From positions 1 to 64,000 of the forward strand of contig JAUYTN010000007.1 of assembly GCA_030695205.1 (NCBI GenBank): 64,000 bases of DNA, read 5' to 3'. The DNA is from Burkholderiaceae bacterium. Lineage in GTDB: Bacteria; Pseudomonadota; Gammaproteobacteria; Burkholderiales; Burkholderiaceae_C. Positions 44,586 to 54,172 of this stretch are shown here, in pieces (positions within the stretch are counted from its first letter, which is position 1; each line of letters begins with the position of its first letter). The notes beneath the pieces were generated by a model. That model saw nothing but the letters and a program-made list of their open reading frames with translations. It was not told the DNA's origin and did not search any database. The translations under genes were made by a program, and so were the position numbers.

Positions 44586-45965
44586 TCAATAGGTTTCGAG
44601 GTGCAAGCGACCTTCTTGCTTAAGCATTGAGCCTACAACATCCCAGTCCAGACCGGCCTGGGTGGCGATGTCGCGCAGGGCCAACACCACGCCCTCCTCC
44701 ATGGCCTTGAGGCCACACACGTAAAAATGGGCGTTCGGGTCCGCCAGCATGGCGGCCAGGTCGGCGGCGCGCTCGCGCATGGCGTCTTGCACGTAGCGCT
44801 TGGGTTTGCCCACTTCGCGTGAAAACGCAAAGTGGGTGTCAATGAAATCTTTGGGCAGGCTTTGCAACGGGCCAAAGTACGGCAGCTCGGCCTGGGTACG
44901 GGCACCGAAGAACAGCATGAGCTTGCCGGATTCAAACTTGCCAGCATCGTGCCCCCACGCTTCGCTGCCCCCCGAGGGGGCTGCACCGCCTTGGGACGGC
45001 CCGGCGGCGGTGCGCCGCAGCCTGCGCCGCCACTCGGTCATGGCGCGCATGGGGGCACTGCCGGTACCGGTGCAAATCATCACGACGTGGCTGCGCGGGT
45101 GGTTGGGCATCAGGAAGCTGGCACCAAAGGGTCCCACCACCTGCACCTTGTCGCCCACCTTCAGGTCGCACATGTAGTTGCTGCCCACCCCGCGCACGGG
45201 CTGGCCCTGGTGGTTTTCCAGCACGCGCTTGATGGTTAGCGACAGGTTGTTGTGCCCAGGGCGTTCGCCGTTGCGGGGGCTGGCGATGGAGTATTGGCGG
45301 GCGTGGTGGGGTTTGCCGCGCTCGTCCAGGCCGGGGGGGATGATGCCAATGCTTTGCCCTTCCAGCACCGGGAACGGCATGGCACCCAAGTCGAGCACGA
45401 TGTGGTGGGTGTCGTAGTCAGCCCCGGCCTGCTGGCCTACCTCGGTCACGCGCAGGTTGCCGGTCACGGTGGCCTCGATGGTTTTCCGGGCGGCTTTCGG
45501 GCCATACAGGTTGGTGTATGCGTGCGCGGCCGACCAGGGAGGCACGGTGGCACCGTACTGGGCGCTGTTAAAAGCGGCTTGGCCTGCTCCAGCCGTGGCA
45601 GCCAACTCAACAGGCAGAGACGCAGCAACCTCGGCCTCGACCTCGGTTGCGTCGCTGTCGGCGGCCCCTGCATGCGCCAGCAGTTCGGCGCGGGGAATTT
45701 CTGCGGGCAACACATCCCAGCCGAGTTGGGCCTCCAGGCTGTAGGCCAGGGCGCGGGTGACCGTGCGGTAGTTGTCGATGCTGCCGGTGGGGCACGGCGA
45801 AATGCAGTCGTTGCACCAGTTGCAGGTGTTCACATCCACCACATAGTTGTTGGAATCGTGGGTGATGGCGCCCACGGGGCAGATGGCCTCGCAGGTGTTG
45901 CAGCGAATGCAGATTTCGGGGTCGATCAGGTGCTGTTTGATGAACTGAACGTCAGCGGTTGCCAT
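44586..45965 (-). CDS. boxA: Benzoyl-CoA 2,3-epoxidase reductase subunit BoxA
   Basis: NADPH-dependent flavin reductase that feeds electrons to BoxB. The 459 residues begin with two [4Fe-4S] motifs ([12 protein letters not shown] at 20-31; [12 protein letters not shown] at 48-59), then a ferredoxin-NADP-reductase-like part with [13 protein letters not shown] (FAD) and [22 protein letters not shown] (NADP). Residues about 318-339 ([20 protein letters not shown]) are encoded by a GC-rich dispersed repeat inserted in frame, making the protein longer than relatives of about 415-435 residues. The start at 45965 precedes [16 protein letters not shown]. Confidence 0.95.
   Translation of the reverse strand: MATADVQFIKQHLIDPEICIRCNTCEAICPVGAITHDSNNYVVDVNTCNWCNDCISPCPTGSIDNYRTVTRALAYSLEAQLGWDVLPAEIPRAELLAHAGAADSDATEVEAEVAASLPVELAATAGAGQAAFNSAQYGATVPPWSAAHAYTNLYGPKAARKTIEATVTGNLRVTEVGQQAGADYDTHHIVLDLGAMPFPVLEGQSIGIIPPGLDERGKPHHARQYSIASPRNGERPGHNNLSLTIKRVLENHQGQPVRGVGSNYMCDLKVGDKVQVVGPFGASFLMPNHPRSHVVMICTGTGSAPMRAMTEWRRRLRRTAAGPSQGGAAPSGGSEAWGHDAGKFESGKLMLFFGARTQAELPYFGPLQSLPKDFIDTHFAFSREVGKPKRYVQDAMRERAADLAAMLADPNAHFYVCGLKAMEEGVVLALRDIATQAGLDWDVVGSMLKQEGRLHLETY
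44950..45011. repeat. GC-rich dispersed repeat, copy B (inside boxA)
   Basis: Plus strand TGCCCCCACGCTTCGCTGCC, then CCCGAGGGGGCTGCACCGCC and TTGGGACGGCCCGGCGGCGG. Its reverse complement matches copy A block by block. It is read through in the boxA frame. Confidence 0.8.
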
Positions 45966-46086
45966 GGGTTGTCTCCTGGTTCTGTGGGTGCATCGGCGTC
46001 CGCGCGGCTCAAGGCCATGCAAAAAGGGGCCGACCGTCTCCAGCCTGGCCCCTGATTTTGCCCGTCAGCGCCTGGGGGTCAGGGGC

Positions 46087-47514
<1,428 letters not shown>

Positions 47515-47603
47515 GGTGGGTCTCCGAATTCAAAAAAGCTCGGGGGAAACATTTCGGTTGCAGCGCCCCGCCCGGACCGCGCTACACAACGTCAATCAAA
47601 AAC

Positions 47604-49274
47604 TCAAACGCGGTTCCAGTCGAATACGGCCTTATCACCTTTGCCGTATACCTTGAGTGCTCCTTTTTCTCCCACGGCATTGGGCCGCTGAAAAATCCAG
47701 TTTTGCCAGGCGGTCAGGCGGCCAAACACGCGGGTGGCCATGGTTTCCACGCCGTTGAAGCGCAGGTTGGCTTCCATGCCGGTGAGGGCATCGGGGCTCA
47801 TGGCCACGCGCTCTTCGATGGCAATGCGCACCTCGTCGGCCCAGTCGATGTCGTCGGGGTTGGCAGTGACCAGACCCAGTGCAAACGCAGCGTCGGCATC
47901 CAGCGGTTGGCCTTGTGCTCCACGCGCGGCATCCATGGCGGGCGCTTCGTTGTAGAAGCGGCGGGCCAAGCGGCTTTCGTCGGTGGCCATGGGGTAGGTG
48001 CCGAAGTTCAGCGCGGTCAGCGTGACCTTGGGCGCCGCGGCTTCGTCGTCGGGCAGGGCCAGGTGGTAGCTGCGGTCACAGGCCAGGGCCAGCTCCAGCA
48101 AAGTTCCGGCAAAGCACGAACCGGCTTCGATGAGGGCAAACAGGCTGCGGCTGCTCACGTCCAGGCGGCTGAAGGTGCGGCGCAGCAGGCCAATGGTTTC
48201 TCGCACCAGCCAGTGGTTCTGATGGGCTGCCAGTGTGGCATCCATGGCCAGCACGGCAGCGCTGTCGCCTTCGGTTTTGATGAGCCATGTGCCAATGTCC
48301 AGCTCGTTGGTGCGCATTTGCAGGATGGCGTCTTCCAGCTCGCGGGCCATTTGCAGCGGGTACCACGCGGCACCGGCGGCTTCAATGCCAGCCACGTCAT
48401 TGGGTTGTGCACCTGCAGGCGCTTTCACGGTGAACGTGGCCACACGCTTGGCGCGGTCCATAACCACGGTGACGTGGGTGTAGGTCAGCGCATCGACATC
48501 CATGGTGCGTTGCAGCGGGGGCAGTGCCACCCCCTTGCCGTCGACGGGGCGGTCGCTTTGGGCGGCCAGGGCCAAGGCGCGCTCTTGCACCTTGTCGGCA
48601 AACTGGGCAGGCTTGGCGATGTCGTCCACCAGCCGCCAGTCTTTGGCCTTTTTGCCGCGCACGCCTTCGGTGGTGGTGCAGAAGATGTCGGCCAGGTCGT
48701 GGCGCACTTTGCGCTTGTCGGTCACGCGGGGCAGGCCGCCGGTGCCGGGCAACACGCCCAGCAGGGGCACTTCGGGCAGGCTGACGGCGCTGCTGCGGTC
48801 GTCCACCAGAATGATTTCGTCGCAGGCCAGGGCCATTTCGTAGCCACCACCGGCACAGGCACCGTTCACGGCGGCCAGGAACTTCAGGCCGCTGTGTTTG
48901 GAGCTGTCTTCCAGGCCGTTGCGGGTTTCGTTGGTGAACTTGCAAAAGTTCACTTTCCAGCTGTGGCTGCTCACGCCCAACATGAAGATGTTGGCACCAG
49001 AACAAAACACCTTGTCGCGGGCACTGGTCAGCACCACCGTGCGCACCTCGGGGTGCTCGAAACGGATGCGGTTGATGGCGTCGTTCAGCTCGATGTCCAC
49101 GCCCAGGTCGTAGCTGTTGAGCTTGAGCTTGTAGCCGGGGCGCAGGCCGGCGTTTTCGTCGAAGTCAGCAGCCAAAGTGGCCACCGGGCCATTGAAGCTC
49201 AGCTTCCAGTGGCGGTACTGGGTGGGGTGCGTCTGGTATTCAACGCGGTCGGGGATTTGAACAGCTGCATTCAT
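47604..49274 (-). CDS. boxC: 2,3-Epoxybenzoyl-CoA dihydrolase BoxC
   Basis: Crotonase-fold ring-opening enzyme of 556 residues converting the epoxide to 3,4-dehydroadipyl-CoA semialdehyde with release of formate. Two crotonase modules are seen; the first has LTSARDKVFCSGANIFMLG and FLAAVNGACAGGGYEMALACDEIILVDD, and the second includes LFALIEAGSCFAGTLLELALACDRSYHL. The ATG at 49274 (MNAAVQIPDRVEYQTHP) follows GGAGACACCC. The formate it produces explains the formate dehydrogenase genes further down the same strand. Confidence 0.97.
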   Translation of the reverse strand: MNAAVQIPDRVEYQTHPTQYRHWKLSFNGPVATLAADFDENAGLRPGYKLKLNSYDLGVDIELNDAINRIRFEHPEVRTVVLTSARDKVFCSGANIFMLGVSSHSWKVNFCKFTNETRNGLEDSSKHSGLKFLAAVNGACAGGGYEMALACDEIILVDDRSSAVSLPEVPLLGVLPGTGGLPRVTDKRKVRHDLADIFCTTTEGVRGKKAKDWRLVDDIAKPAQFADKVQERALALAAQSDRPVDGKGVALPPLQRTMDVDALTYTHVTVVMDRAKRVATFTVKAPAGAQPNDVAGIEAAGAAWYPLQMARELEDAILQMRTNELDIGTWLIKTEGDSAAVLAMDATLAAHQNHWLVRETIGLLRRTFSRLDVSSRSLFALIEAGSCFAGTLLELALACDRSYHLALPDDEAAAPKVTLTALNFGTYPMATDESRLARRFYNEAPAMDAARGAQGQPLDADAAFALGLVTANPDDIDWADEVRIAIEERVAMSPDALTGMEANLRFNGVETMATRVFGRLTAWQNWIFQRPNAVGEKGALKVYGKGDKAVFDWNRV

Positions 49275-49321
49275 GGGTGTCTCCGGTTGGTCGAAGTGCA
49301 CAATGCTGCACCCCGTTGACA

Positions 49322-49375
49322 TGCATCATATTGCAACTATCGCCAACAGGTCAAGCAATTTTATGCATAAATGCA
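49322..49375. promoter_or_regulatory. BoxR operator candidates upstream of boxC
   Basis: TGCA-TCATAT-TGCA at 49322-49335 is a perfect TGCA-N6-TGCA site, the operator form known for BzdR/BoxR. A second pair, TGCA-TAAA-TGCA, lies at 49364-49375. Both are between the boxR stop and the boxC start, where the boxCBA promoter should be. Confidence 0.7.
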
Positions 49376-49383
49376 AAAAAACT

Positions 49384-50310
49384 TCACACCGACAGACCCA
49401 AAGCCACCCGCACGGCCTGGCGCAACAGCACAAACGTCTCTGCCAGCGGCTGATCGCTGGTGTTGATGCGCATCTGCGCCTTGGAGTAAAAGGCCGAGCG
49501 CCCGGCCAGAATGGTTTTGAGGTCCTCCATGGCCTCGGCGCTGGCGGCCATGGGACGCAAATCGCCCTGGGCGCGCACGCGGTTCATGTGGTCTTCGGGG
49601 TCGGCCTGCAGCCACACAGTGGTGCAATGCGCCAGCAGCAGATTGAAGGTCGCCGCATCCGACACCAGGCCTCCGGGCGTGGCCAGCACAGCTTCCGGGT
49701 AAATCTGAATGGCCTCCTCCAGCGCGCGGCGCTCATAGCGGCGATAGGCGTTTTGCCCATACAGACCTTGTATTTCAGACACGCTGCACCCGGCAAACTG
49801 CTCGATCTGGCGGCTCAGCTCTATAAAGGGGTAACCCAGATCGTCGGCCAGCAACTGCCCCAGGGTGGACTTACCCGCACCCCGCAAGCCTATGAGTGCC
49901 ACACAGTTGCTGCGCGGCCCGCCTGAAGCGCCTGTGCCCAACATATCGGCCAGGGCCACACGCACCTTGCGCAGGGTGGCATCGTCGCGCCCCTCCAGCA
50001 GCTCGCGGATCAGCAGCCACTCGGGCGAGGTGGTGGTGACATCGCCCAACAACTCGGCCAACGAGCTTTGCAGCGACTGCGCCACCTGCAGCAGCAGCAG
50101 CACCGACACATTGCCCTCGCCGTATTCCAGATTGGCCAGATGGCGCTCGGACACACCGGCCGTGTGCGCCACAGCCTTGCGCGTCATGCCCCGCCGCGCA
50201 CGCAGCGCGCGGACGCGCTCGCCCAGGGCCATCAGAAAAGGGTTTTTGTCGGCAGCGGCCGGTGCACCAGCAGGCACACCGGACGAGACATGCACTATAT
50301 TGCTTGACAT
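49384..50310 (-). CDS. boxR: BoxR, benzoyl-CoA-responsive regulator
   Basis: Transcriptional repressor of 308 residues of the BzdR/BoxR family. An XRE helix-turn-helix spans about 30-85 (LGERVRALRARRGMTRKAVAHTAGVSERHLANLEYGEGN), joined to a shikimate-kinase-like sensor domain with the P-loop VALIGLRGAGKSTLGQLLADDLG that in relatives binds benzoyl-CoA. It is first in the minus-strand string ahead of boxC and divergent from the DUF4863-boxD-ligase operon. The start at 50310 encodes MSSNIVHVSSG; an operator-like site lies inside its first codons, suggesting autoregulation. Confidence 0.95.
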   Translation of the reverse strand: MSSNIVHVSSGVPAGAPAAADKNPFLMALGERVRALRARRGMTRKAVAHTAGVSERHLANLEYGEGNVSVLLLLQVAQSLQSSLAELLGDVTTTSPEWLLIRELLEGRDDATLRKVRVALADMLGTGASGGPRSNCVALIGLRGAGKSTLGQLLADDLGYPFIELSRQIEQFAGCSVSEIQGLYGQNAYRRYERRALEEAIQIYPEAVLATPGGLVSDAATFNLLLAHCTTVWLQADPEDHMNRVRAQGDLRPMAASAEAMEDLKTILAGRSAFYSKAQMRINTSDQPLAETFVLLRQAVRVALGLSV

Positions 50311-50353
50311 TGGGCTGAATTGGGTTAACCTTCGATCCATGCACGATATTTCA
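50291..50353. promoter_or_regulatory. BoxR operator candidates between boxR and the boxD operon
   Basis: TGCA-CTATAT-TGCT at 50291-50304 and TGCA-CGATAT-TTCA at 50340-50353. With the boxC site they share the form TGCA-NN-ATATT-N-C. The second also contains GATAT-TTC-ATATC, a perfect short palindrome. They flank the boxR start and precede the divergent operon. Confidence 0.6.
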
Positions 50354-50391
50354 TATCGACAGTGCCCGCAAGTGTACCGAGGAGACCCCCC

Positions 50392-50877
50392 ATGCCCCAC
50401 ATGAACCCCCAAACCTTCAAAGAACTGCTGCAAGGCCTGACCTCGCAGCTGCACAGGCGCCCGTTGGACGGCAACCTGCACACCTGGCTCAACACCCAGC
50501 ACGGCCCCGACACCGCCACCTACCAAGCACTGAAGGCGCACTGCGAAGTGGGCGTGGCCGACGGCTGGCTGTGCCAGCGCGAGGCACCCATGCCGCAAGG
50601 CAGCCTGAAATACGGCCGCATTTTCAAACCCGATGCCGAACTGCACGGCTTTTCGGTGGACGTGGTGGACATGAGCAACGTGGCAGGCCCCCACCACACC
50701 CACCCGCTGGGCGAAATCGACCTGATCATGCCGATTGACGCGGATGCCCGCTTTGACGGCCACGGCGCCGGTTGGCTGGTGTACCCCGCTGGCAGCGCCC
50801 ACCCGCCCACCGTGACCGGCGGCCGCGCCCTGGTGCTGTACCTGCTGCCCGAAGGCCGCATCGACTTCACCCGCTGA
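50392..50877 (+). CDS. DUF4863 family protein of the box cluster
   Basis: Small protein of 161 residues often seen next to box genes; the function is unproven. The motif GPHHTHPLGEIDLIMPID and a later strand pattern (GWLVYPAGSAHPPTVTGGRALVLYLLPEG) suggest a cupin-like barrel with histidine ligands. The ATG at 50392 follows GGAGACCCCCC. It is first in the plus-strand operon before boxD. A role in binding or detoxifying a pathway intermediate is only a guess. Confidence 0.82.
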   Translation: MPHMNPQTFKELLQGLTSQLHRRPLDGNLHTWLNTQHGPDTATYQALKAHCEVGVADGWLCQREAPMPQGSLKYGRIFKPDAELHGFSVDVVDMSNVAGPHHTHPLGEIDLIMPIDADARFDGHGAGWLVYPAGSAHPPTVTGGRALVLYLLPEGRIDFTR

Positions 50878-50918
50878 CACCCTCTGCCACCGCACCCATA
50901 TTTTTGAAGGAACCGTTT

Positions 50919-52484
50919 GTGACCACCGCTTTGCTCCCCAACTTCACCGCTGGCCAATGGACGCTGGGCACTGGCCCCGGCACGCCGCTGTTCGACCCCG
51001 TGCTGGGCACCGAGCTGGCGCGGGTAGACGCCACCGGACTCGACCTGCCCGAGGCTTTCCGCTTTGCCCGCGAAGAGGGCGGCACCGCCCTGCGCGCCCT
51101 CACCTACCGCCAGCGCGCCGCCCTGCTGGCCGCCACCGTGAAAGTGCTGCAGGCCAACCGCGACACCTATTACGAGATCGCCACGGCCAACAGCGGTACG
51201 GTCAAGAACGACTCTGCCGTGGACATTGACGGCGGCATCTTCACGCTGGGCACCTATGCAAAGCTGGGGGATGGCCTAGGGGATGTGCACCACCTGACCG
51301 ATGGCGACGCGGCCCGCCTGGGCAAAGACCCGCTGTTCCAGAGCCAGCACGTGCAGGTGCCCACACGCGGCGTGGCGCTGTTCATCAACGCATTCAACTT
51401 TGCATCGTGGGGCCTGTGGGAAAAGGCGGCCCCTGCCCTGCTGTCGGGCGTGCCCGTCATCGTCAAACCTGCCACCAGCACCGCCTGGCTGACCCAGCGC
51501 ATGGTCAAAGACGTGGTGGACGCGGGCATCTTCCCAGCGGGTGCGCTGTCCATCATCTGCGGCAGCTCGGCCGGTTTGCTCGACCAGTTGCAGCCGTTCG
51601 ACGTGGTGTCGTTCACAGGTTCGGCCGACACGGCGGCGGTCATCCGCTCGCACCCTGCGGTGGTGCAGCGCTCGGTGCGCGTGAACATCGAGGCCGACAG
51701 CGTCAACTCCGCCCTGCTGTTGCCCAGTGCATCGGCCGAAGACACCCAGGCCGCGCTGGACTTGCTGGTGAAAGAAGTGGCGCGCGAAATGACCGTGAAA
51801 TCGGGCCAGAAGTGCACGGCCATCCGCCGCGTGTTCGTGCCCGAAGTGCTGTACGACGCCGCTGCCACCGCCATCTCGGCCCGCCTAGCCAAAACCACCG
51901 TGGGCAACCCGCGCAACGAAGCCGTTCGCATGGGCGCGCTGGTCAGCCGCACACAGTTGACTGCCGTGCGCGAAGGCCTGGCCCAGTTGAAAGCCCACAC
52001 CGACGTGCTGCACGACGGTGCTCAAGCCACCTTCATCGACGCAGACCCCGCCGTGGCCTGCTGCATGGCGCCCACGCTGCTGGGCACGCGCAACCCGGAC
52101 GGTTGCGCCATCGTTCACGACGTGGAAGTGTTCGGCCCCGTGGCCACCCTCATGCCCTACCGCGACGTGCCGCACGCGCTGGCACTCATCCGCCGGGGCC
52201 AAGGCTCGCTGGTGGCCTCGCTGTACGGCACCGATGCCGCTGCCTTGGGGGCAGCCGCTCTGGAACTGGCCGACAGCCACGGGCGCGTGCACGTCATCAC
52301 ACCCGACGTGGCCGCACTGCACACCGGCCACGGCAACGTCATGCCACAGTCGTTGCACGGCGGACCAGGCCGGGCCGGTGGTGGCGAAGAGCTGGGCGGC
52401 TTGAAAGCCCTCAACTTCTACCACCGCCGCAGTGCCATCCAGGCCAGCACAGTGGTGCTGGAAGCCGTCAACAGCAATAGCTGA
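50919..52484 (+). CDS. boxD: 3,4-Dehydroadipyl-CoA semialdehyde dehydrogenase BoxD
   Basis: NADP-dependent aldehyde dehydrogenase of 521 residues oxidising the semialdehyde made by BoxC. Cofactor and catalytic segments are INAFNFASWGLWEKAAPALLSGVPVIVKPATSTAWL, SFTGSADTAAVIRS, and the nucleophilic cysteine in KSGQKCTAIRRVFV. The start codon is GTG at 50919 after AAGGAA; no ATG fits. The last residues (AVNSNS) and the stop lie in an AT-rich repeat. Confidence 0.94.
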   Translation: MTTALLPNFTAGQWTLGTGPGTPLFDPVLGTELARVDATGLDLPEAFRFAREEGGTALRALTYRQRAALLAATVKVLQANRDTYYEIATANSGTVKNDSAVDIDGGIFTLGTYAKLGDGLGDVHHLTDGDAARLGKDPLFQSQHVQVPTRGVALFINAFNFASWGLWEKAAPALLSGVPVIVKPATSTAWLTQRMVKDVVDAGIFPAGALSIICGSSAGLLDQLQPFDVVSFTGSADTAAVIRSHPAVVQRSVRVNIEADSVNSALLLPSASAEDTQAALDLLVKEVAREMTVKSGQKCTAIRRVFVPEVLYDAAATAISARLAKTTVGNPRNEAVRMGALVSRTQLTAVREGLAQLKAHTDVLHDGAQATFIDADPAVACCMAPTLLGTRNPDGCAIVHDVEVFGPVATLMPYRDVPHALALIRRGQGSLVASLYGTDAAALGAAALELADSHGRVHVITPDVAALHTGHGNVMPQSLHGGPGRAGGGEELGGLKALNFYHRRSAIQASTVVLEAVNSNS

Positions 52485-52528
52485 AAACCCAATATAGATA
52501 AGCGCCATAGGCACTTTTTATTAAAAAA
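52477..52528. repeat. AT-rich dispersed repeat, copy 7 (boxD stop region)
   Basis: ATAGCTGAAAACCC, GATAAGCGCCATAGGC and ACTTTTTATTAAAAA on the plus strand. Its TGA is used as the boxD stop codon, and it spans nearly the whole gap to the ligase gene. Confidence 0.7.
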
Positions 52529-52540
52529 ATGGAGACAGCC

Positions 52541-54157
52541 ATGACCACCCCCGCGTCCGACGACCACATCCTGGCGGGCATACCCGCCCCGGCCGCCAGC
52601 TTCAACTTTGCCCAGCATCTGCTGAGCGTCAACGCCCAGCGGCCCCACAAGCTGGCCTTTGTGGACGACCTGGGTTCTCTCACCTATGGCCAGTTGGCCG
52701 AACGCATCCAGCGCACGGCGGCCGGCCTGCTGGCCATGGGCCTGCGGCGCGAAGAACGTGTGCTGCTGCTGATGCAAGACGGCTCCGATTGGCCCGTGAG
52801 CTTTCTGGGGGCCATGTACGCGGGTCTGGTGCCGGTGGCCGTCAACACCTTGCTGACCGCCGACGACTACGCCTACATGCTGGAACACTCCCGCGCACAG
52901 GCGGCGTTGGTGTCGGGTGCACTGCTGCCCGCCTTGACCAGCGCGATGGTCAAGTCCGACCATGAGGTAAAAAAAGTCATCGTCTCACGCCCAGCGGCCC
53001 CTTTGCACCCCGCCGAGCTGGAGTTTGATGCCTTCTTGGCCGCCCACCAGCCCATGGCCAGGCCGGCGGCCACCAGCCCCGATGACCCCGGTTTTTGGCT
53101 GTATTCGTCCGGCTCCACCGGGCGCCCCAAAGGCACAGTGCACTCGCACGGCAACCCCTATTGGACGGCCGAGCTGTACGGCAAAGGCGTGCTGACCCTC
53201 GCCGAGTCCGACGTGTGCTTCTCAGCCGCCAAGCTGTTTTTTGCCTACGGACTTGGCAATGCCATCAGCTTTCCGATGAGCGTGGGCGCCACCACCATCC
53301 TGATGGGCGAGCGCCCAACGCCCGACGCCACGTTCAAACGTTGGACAGGCAGCGTGGCGGGGCTCAAACCCACCGTGTTCTACGGTGCCCCCACCGGCTT
53401 TGCCGGCATGCTGGCCCACCCCGCCCTGCCCGCCAAAACCGACGTGGCGCTGCGCCTGGTGTCATCCGCCGGTGAAGCACTGCCCGCCGAGCTGGGCGAG
53501 CGCTTCAAGGCGCACTTTGGCATTGACATCGTGGACGGCATTGGCTCTACCGAGATGCTGCACATCTTTCTATCCAACACCCCCAGCCAGGTCCGCTACG
53601 GCACCACCGGCTGGCCGGTACCGGGCTACGAGGTGGAACTGCGTGGCGACGACGGTGGCCCCGTGCCCGACGGTGAGCCGGGTGACCTGTACATCCACGG
53701 CCCCAGCGCCGCCATGATGTACTGGGCCAACCGCGAAAAAACCCGCGACACCTTTCAGGGCGGCTGGACCAAAAGCGGCGACAAATACATCCGCAACACC
53801 GATGGCACCTACACCTACGGTGGCCGCAGCGACGACATGCTCAAGGTCAGCGGCATCTACGTATCGCCCTTTGAGGTGGAGGCCACGCTCATCCAGCACC
53901 CTGCCGTGCTCGAAGCCGCCGTGATTGGCGTGGTCGATGACAACGGCCTCACCAAAACCAAGGCCTGCGTGGTGCTGAAAAGCGGTGCCTCTGCCACCGA
54001 GGCCGAACTGAAGGCGTTTGTCAAAGACAAACTGGCCCCTTACAAATACCCCCGTCTGATCGAGTTTGTACAAGACCTGCCCAAAACCGCCACCGGCAAA
54101 ATCCAGCGCTTCAAGCTGCGCGAGCGCGAAGTCCAGAGTGGCCCGGGGTCAGCCTGA
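52541..54157 (+). CDS. bclA: Benzoate-CoA ligase
   Basis: Acyl-adenylate-forming enzyme of 538 residues that activates benzoate to benzoyl-CoA, the entry step of the box pathway. The AMP-binding loop is FWLYSSGSTGRPKGTVHSH; other core motifs are KLFFAYGLGNAISFPM (typical of benzoate ligases), GIGSTEMLHIFLSN, YGGRSDDMLKVSGIYVSPFEVE and the C-terminal lysine in LPKTATGKIQRFKLR. The ATG at 52541 follows GGAGACAGCC. It is last in the DUF4863-boxD-ligase operon. Confidence 0.96.
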   Translation: MTTPASDDHILAGIPAPAASFNFAQHLLSVNAQRPHKLAFVDDLGSLTYGQLAERIQRTAAGLLAMGLRREERVLLLMQDGSDWPVSFLGAMYAGLVPVAVNTLLTADDYAYMLEHSRAQAALVSGALLPALTSAMVKSDHEVKKVIVSRPAAPLHPAELEFDAFLAAHQPMARPAATSPDDPGFWLYSSGSTGRPKGTVHSHGNPYWTAELYGKGVLTLAESDVCFSAAKLFFAYGLGNAISFPMSVGATTILMGERPTPDATFKRWTGSVAGLKPTVFYGAPTGFAGMLAHPALPAKTDVALRLVSSAGEALPAELGERFKAHFGIDIVDGIGSTEMLHIFLSNTPSQVRYGTTGWPVPGYEVELRGDDGGPVPDGEPGDLYIHGPSAAMMYWANREKTRDTFQGGWTKSGDKYIRNTDGTYTYGGRSDDMLKVSGIYVSPFEVEATLIQHPAVLEAAVIGVVDDNGLTKTKACVVLKSGASATEAELKAFVKDKLAPYKYPRLIEFVQDLPKTATGKIQRFKLREREVQSGPGSA

Positions 54158-54172
54158 GCCGTGCGCCAGGTG

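Noticed and set aside
47703..49319. 538-residue plus-strand open frame opposite boxC
   Set aside because: Composition is repetitive Gly/His/Val/Gln typical of antisense frames; boxC is a full-length recognised enzyme.
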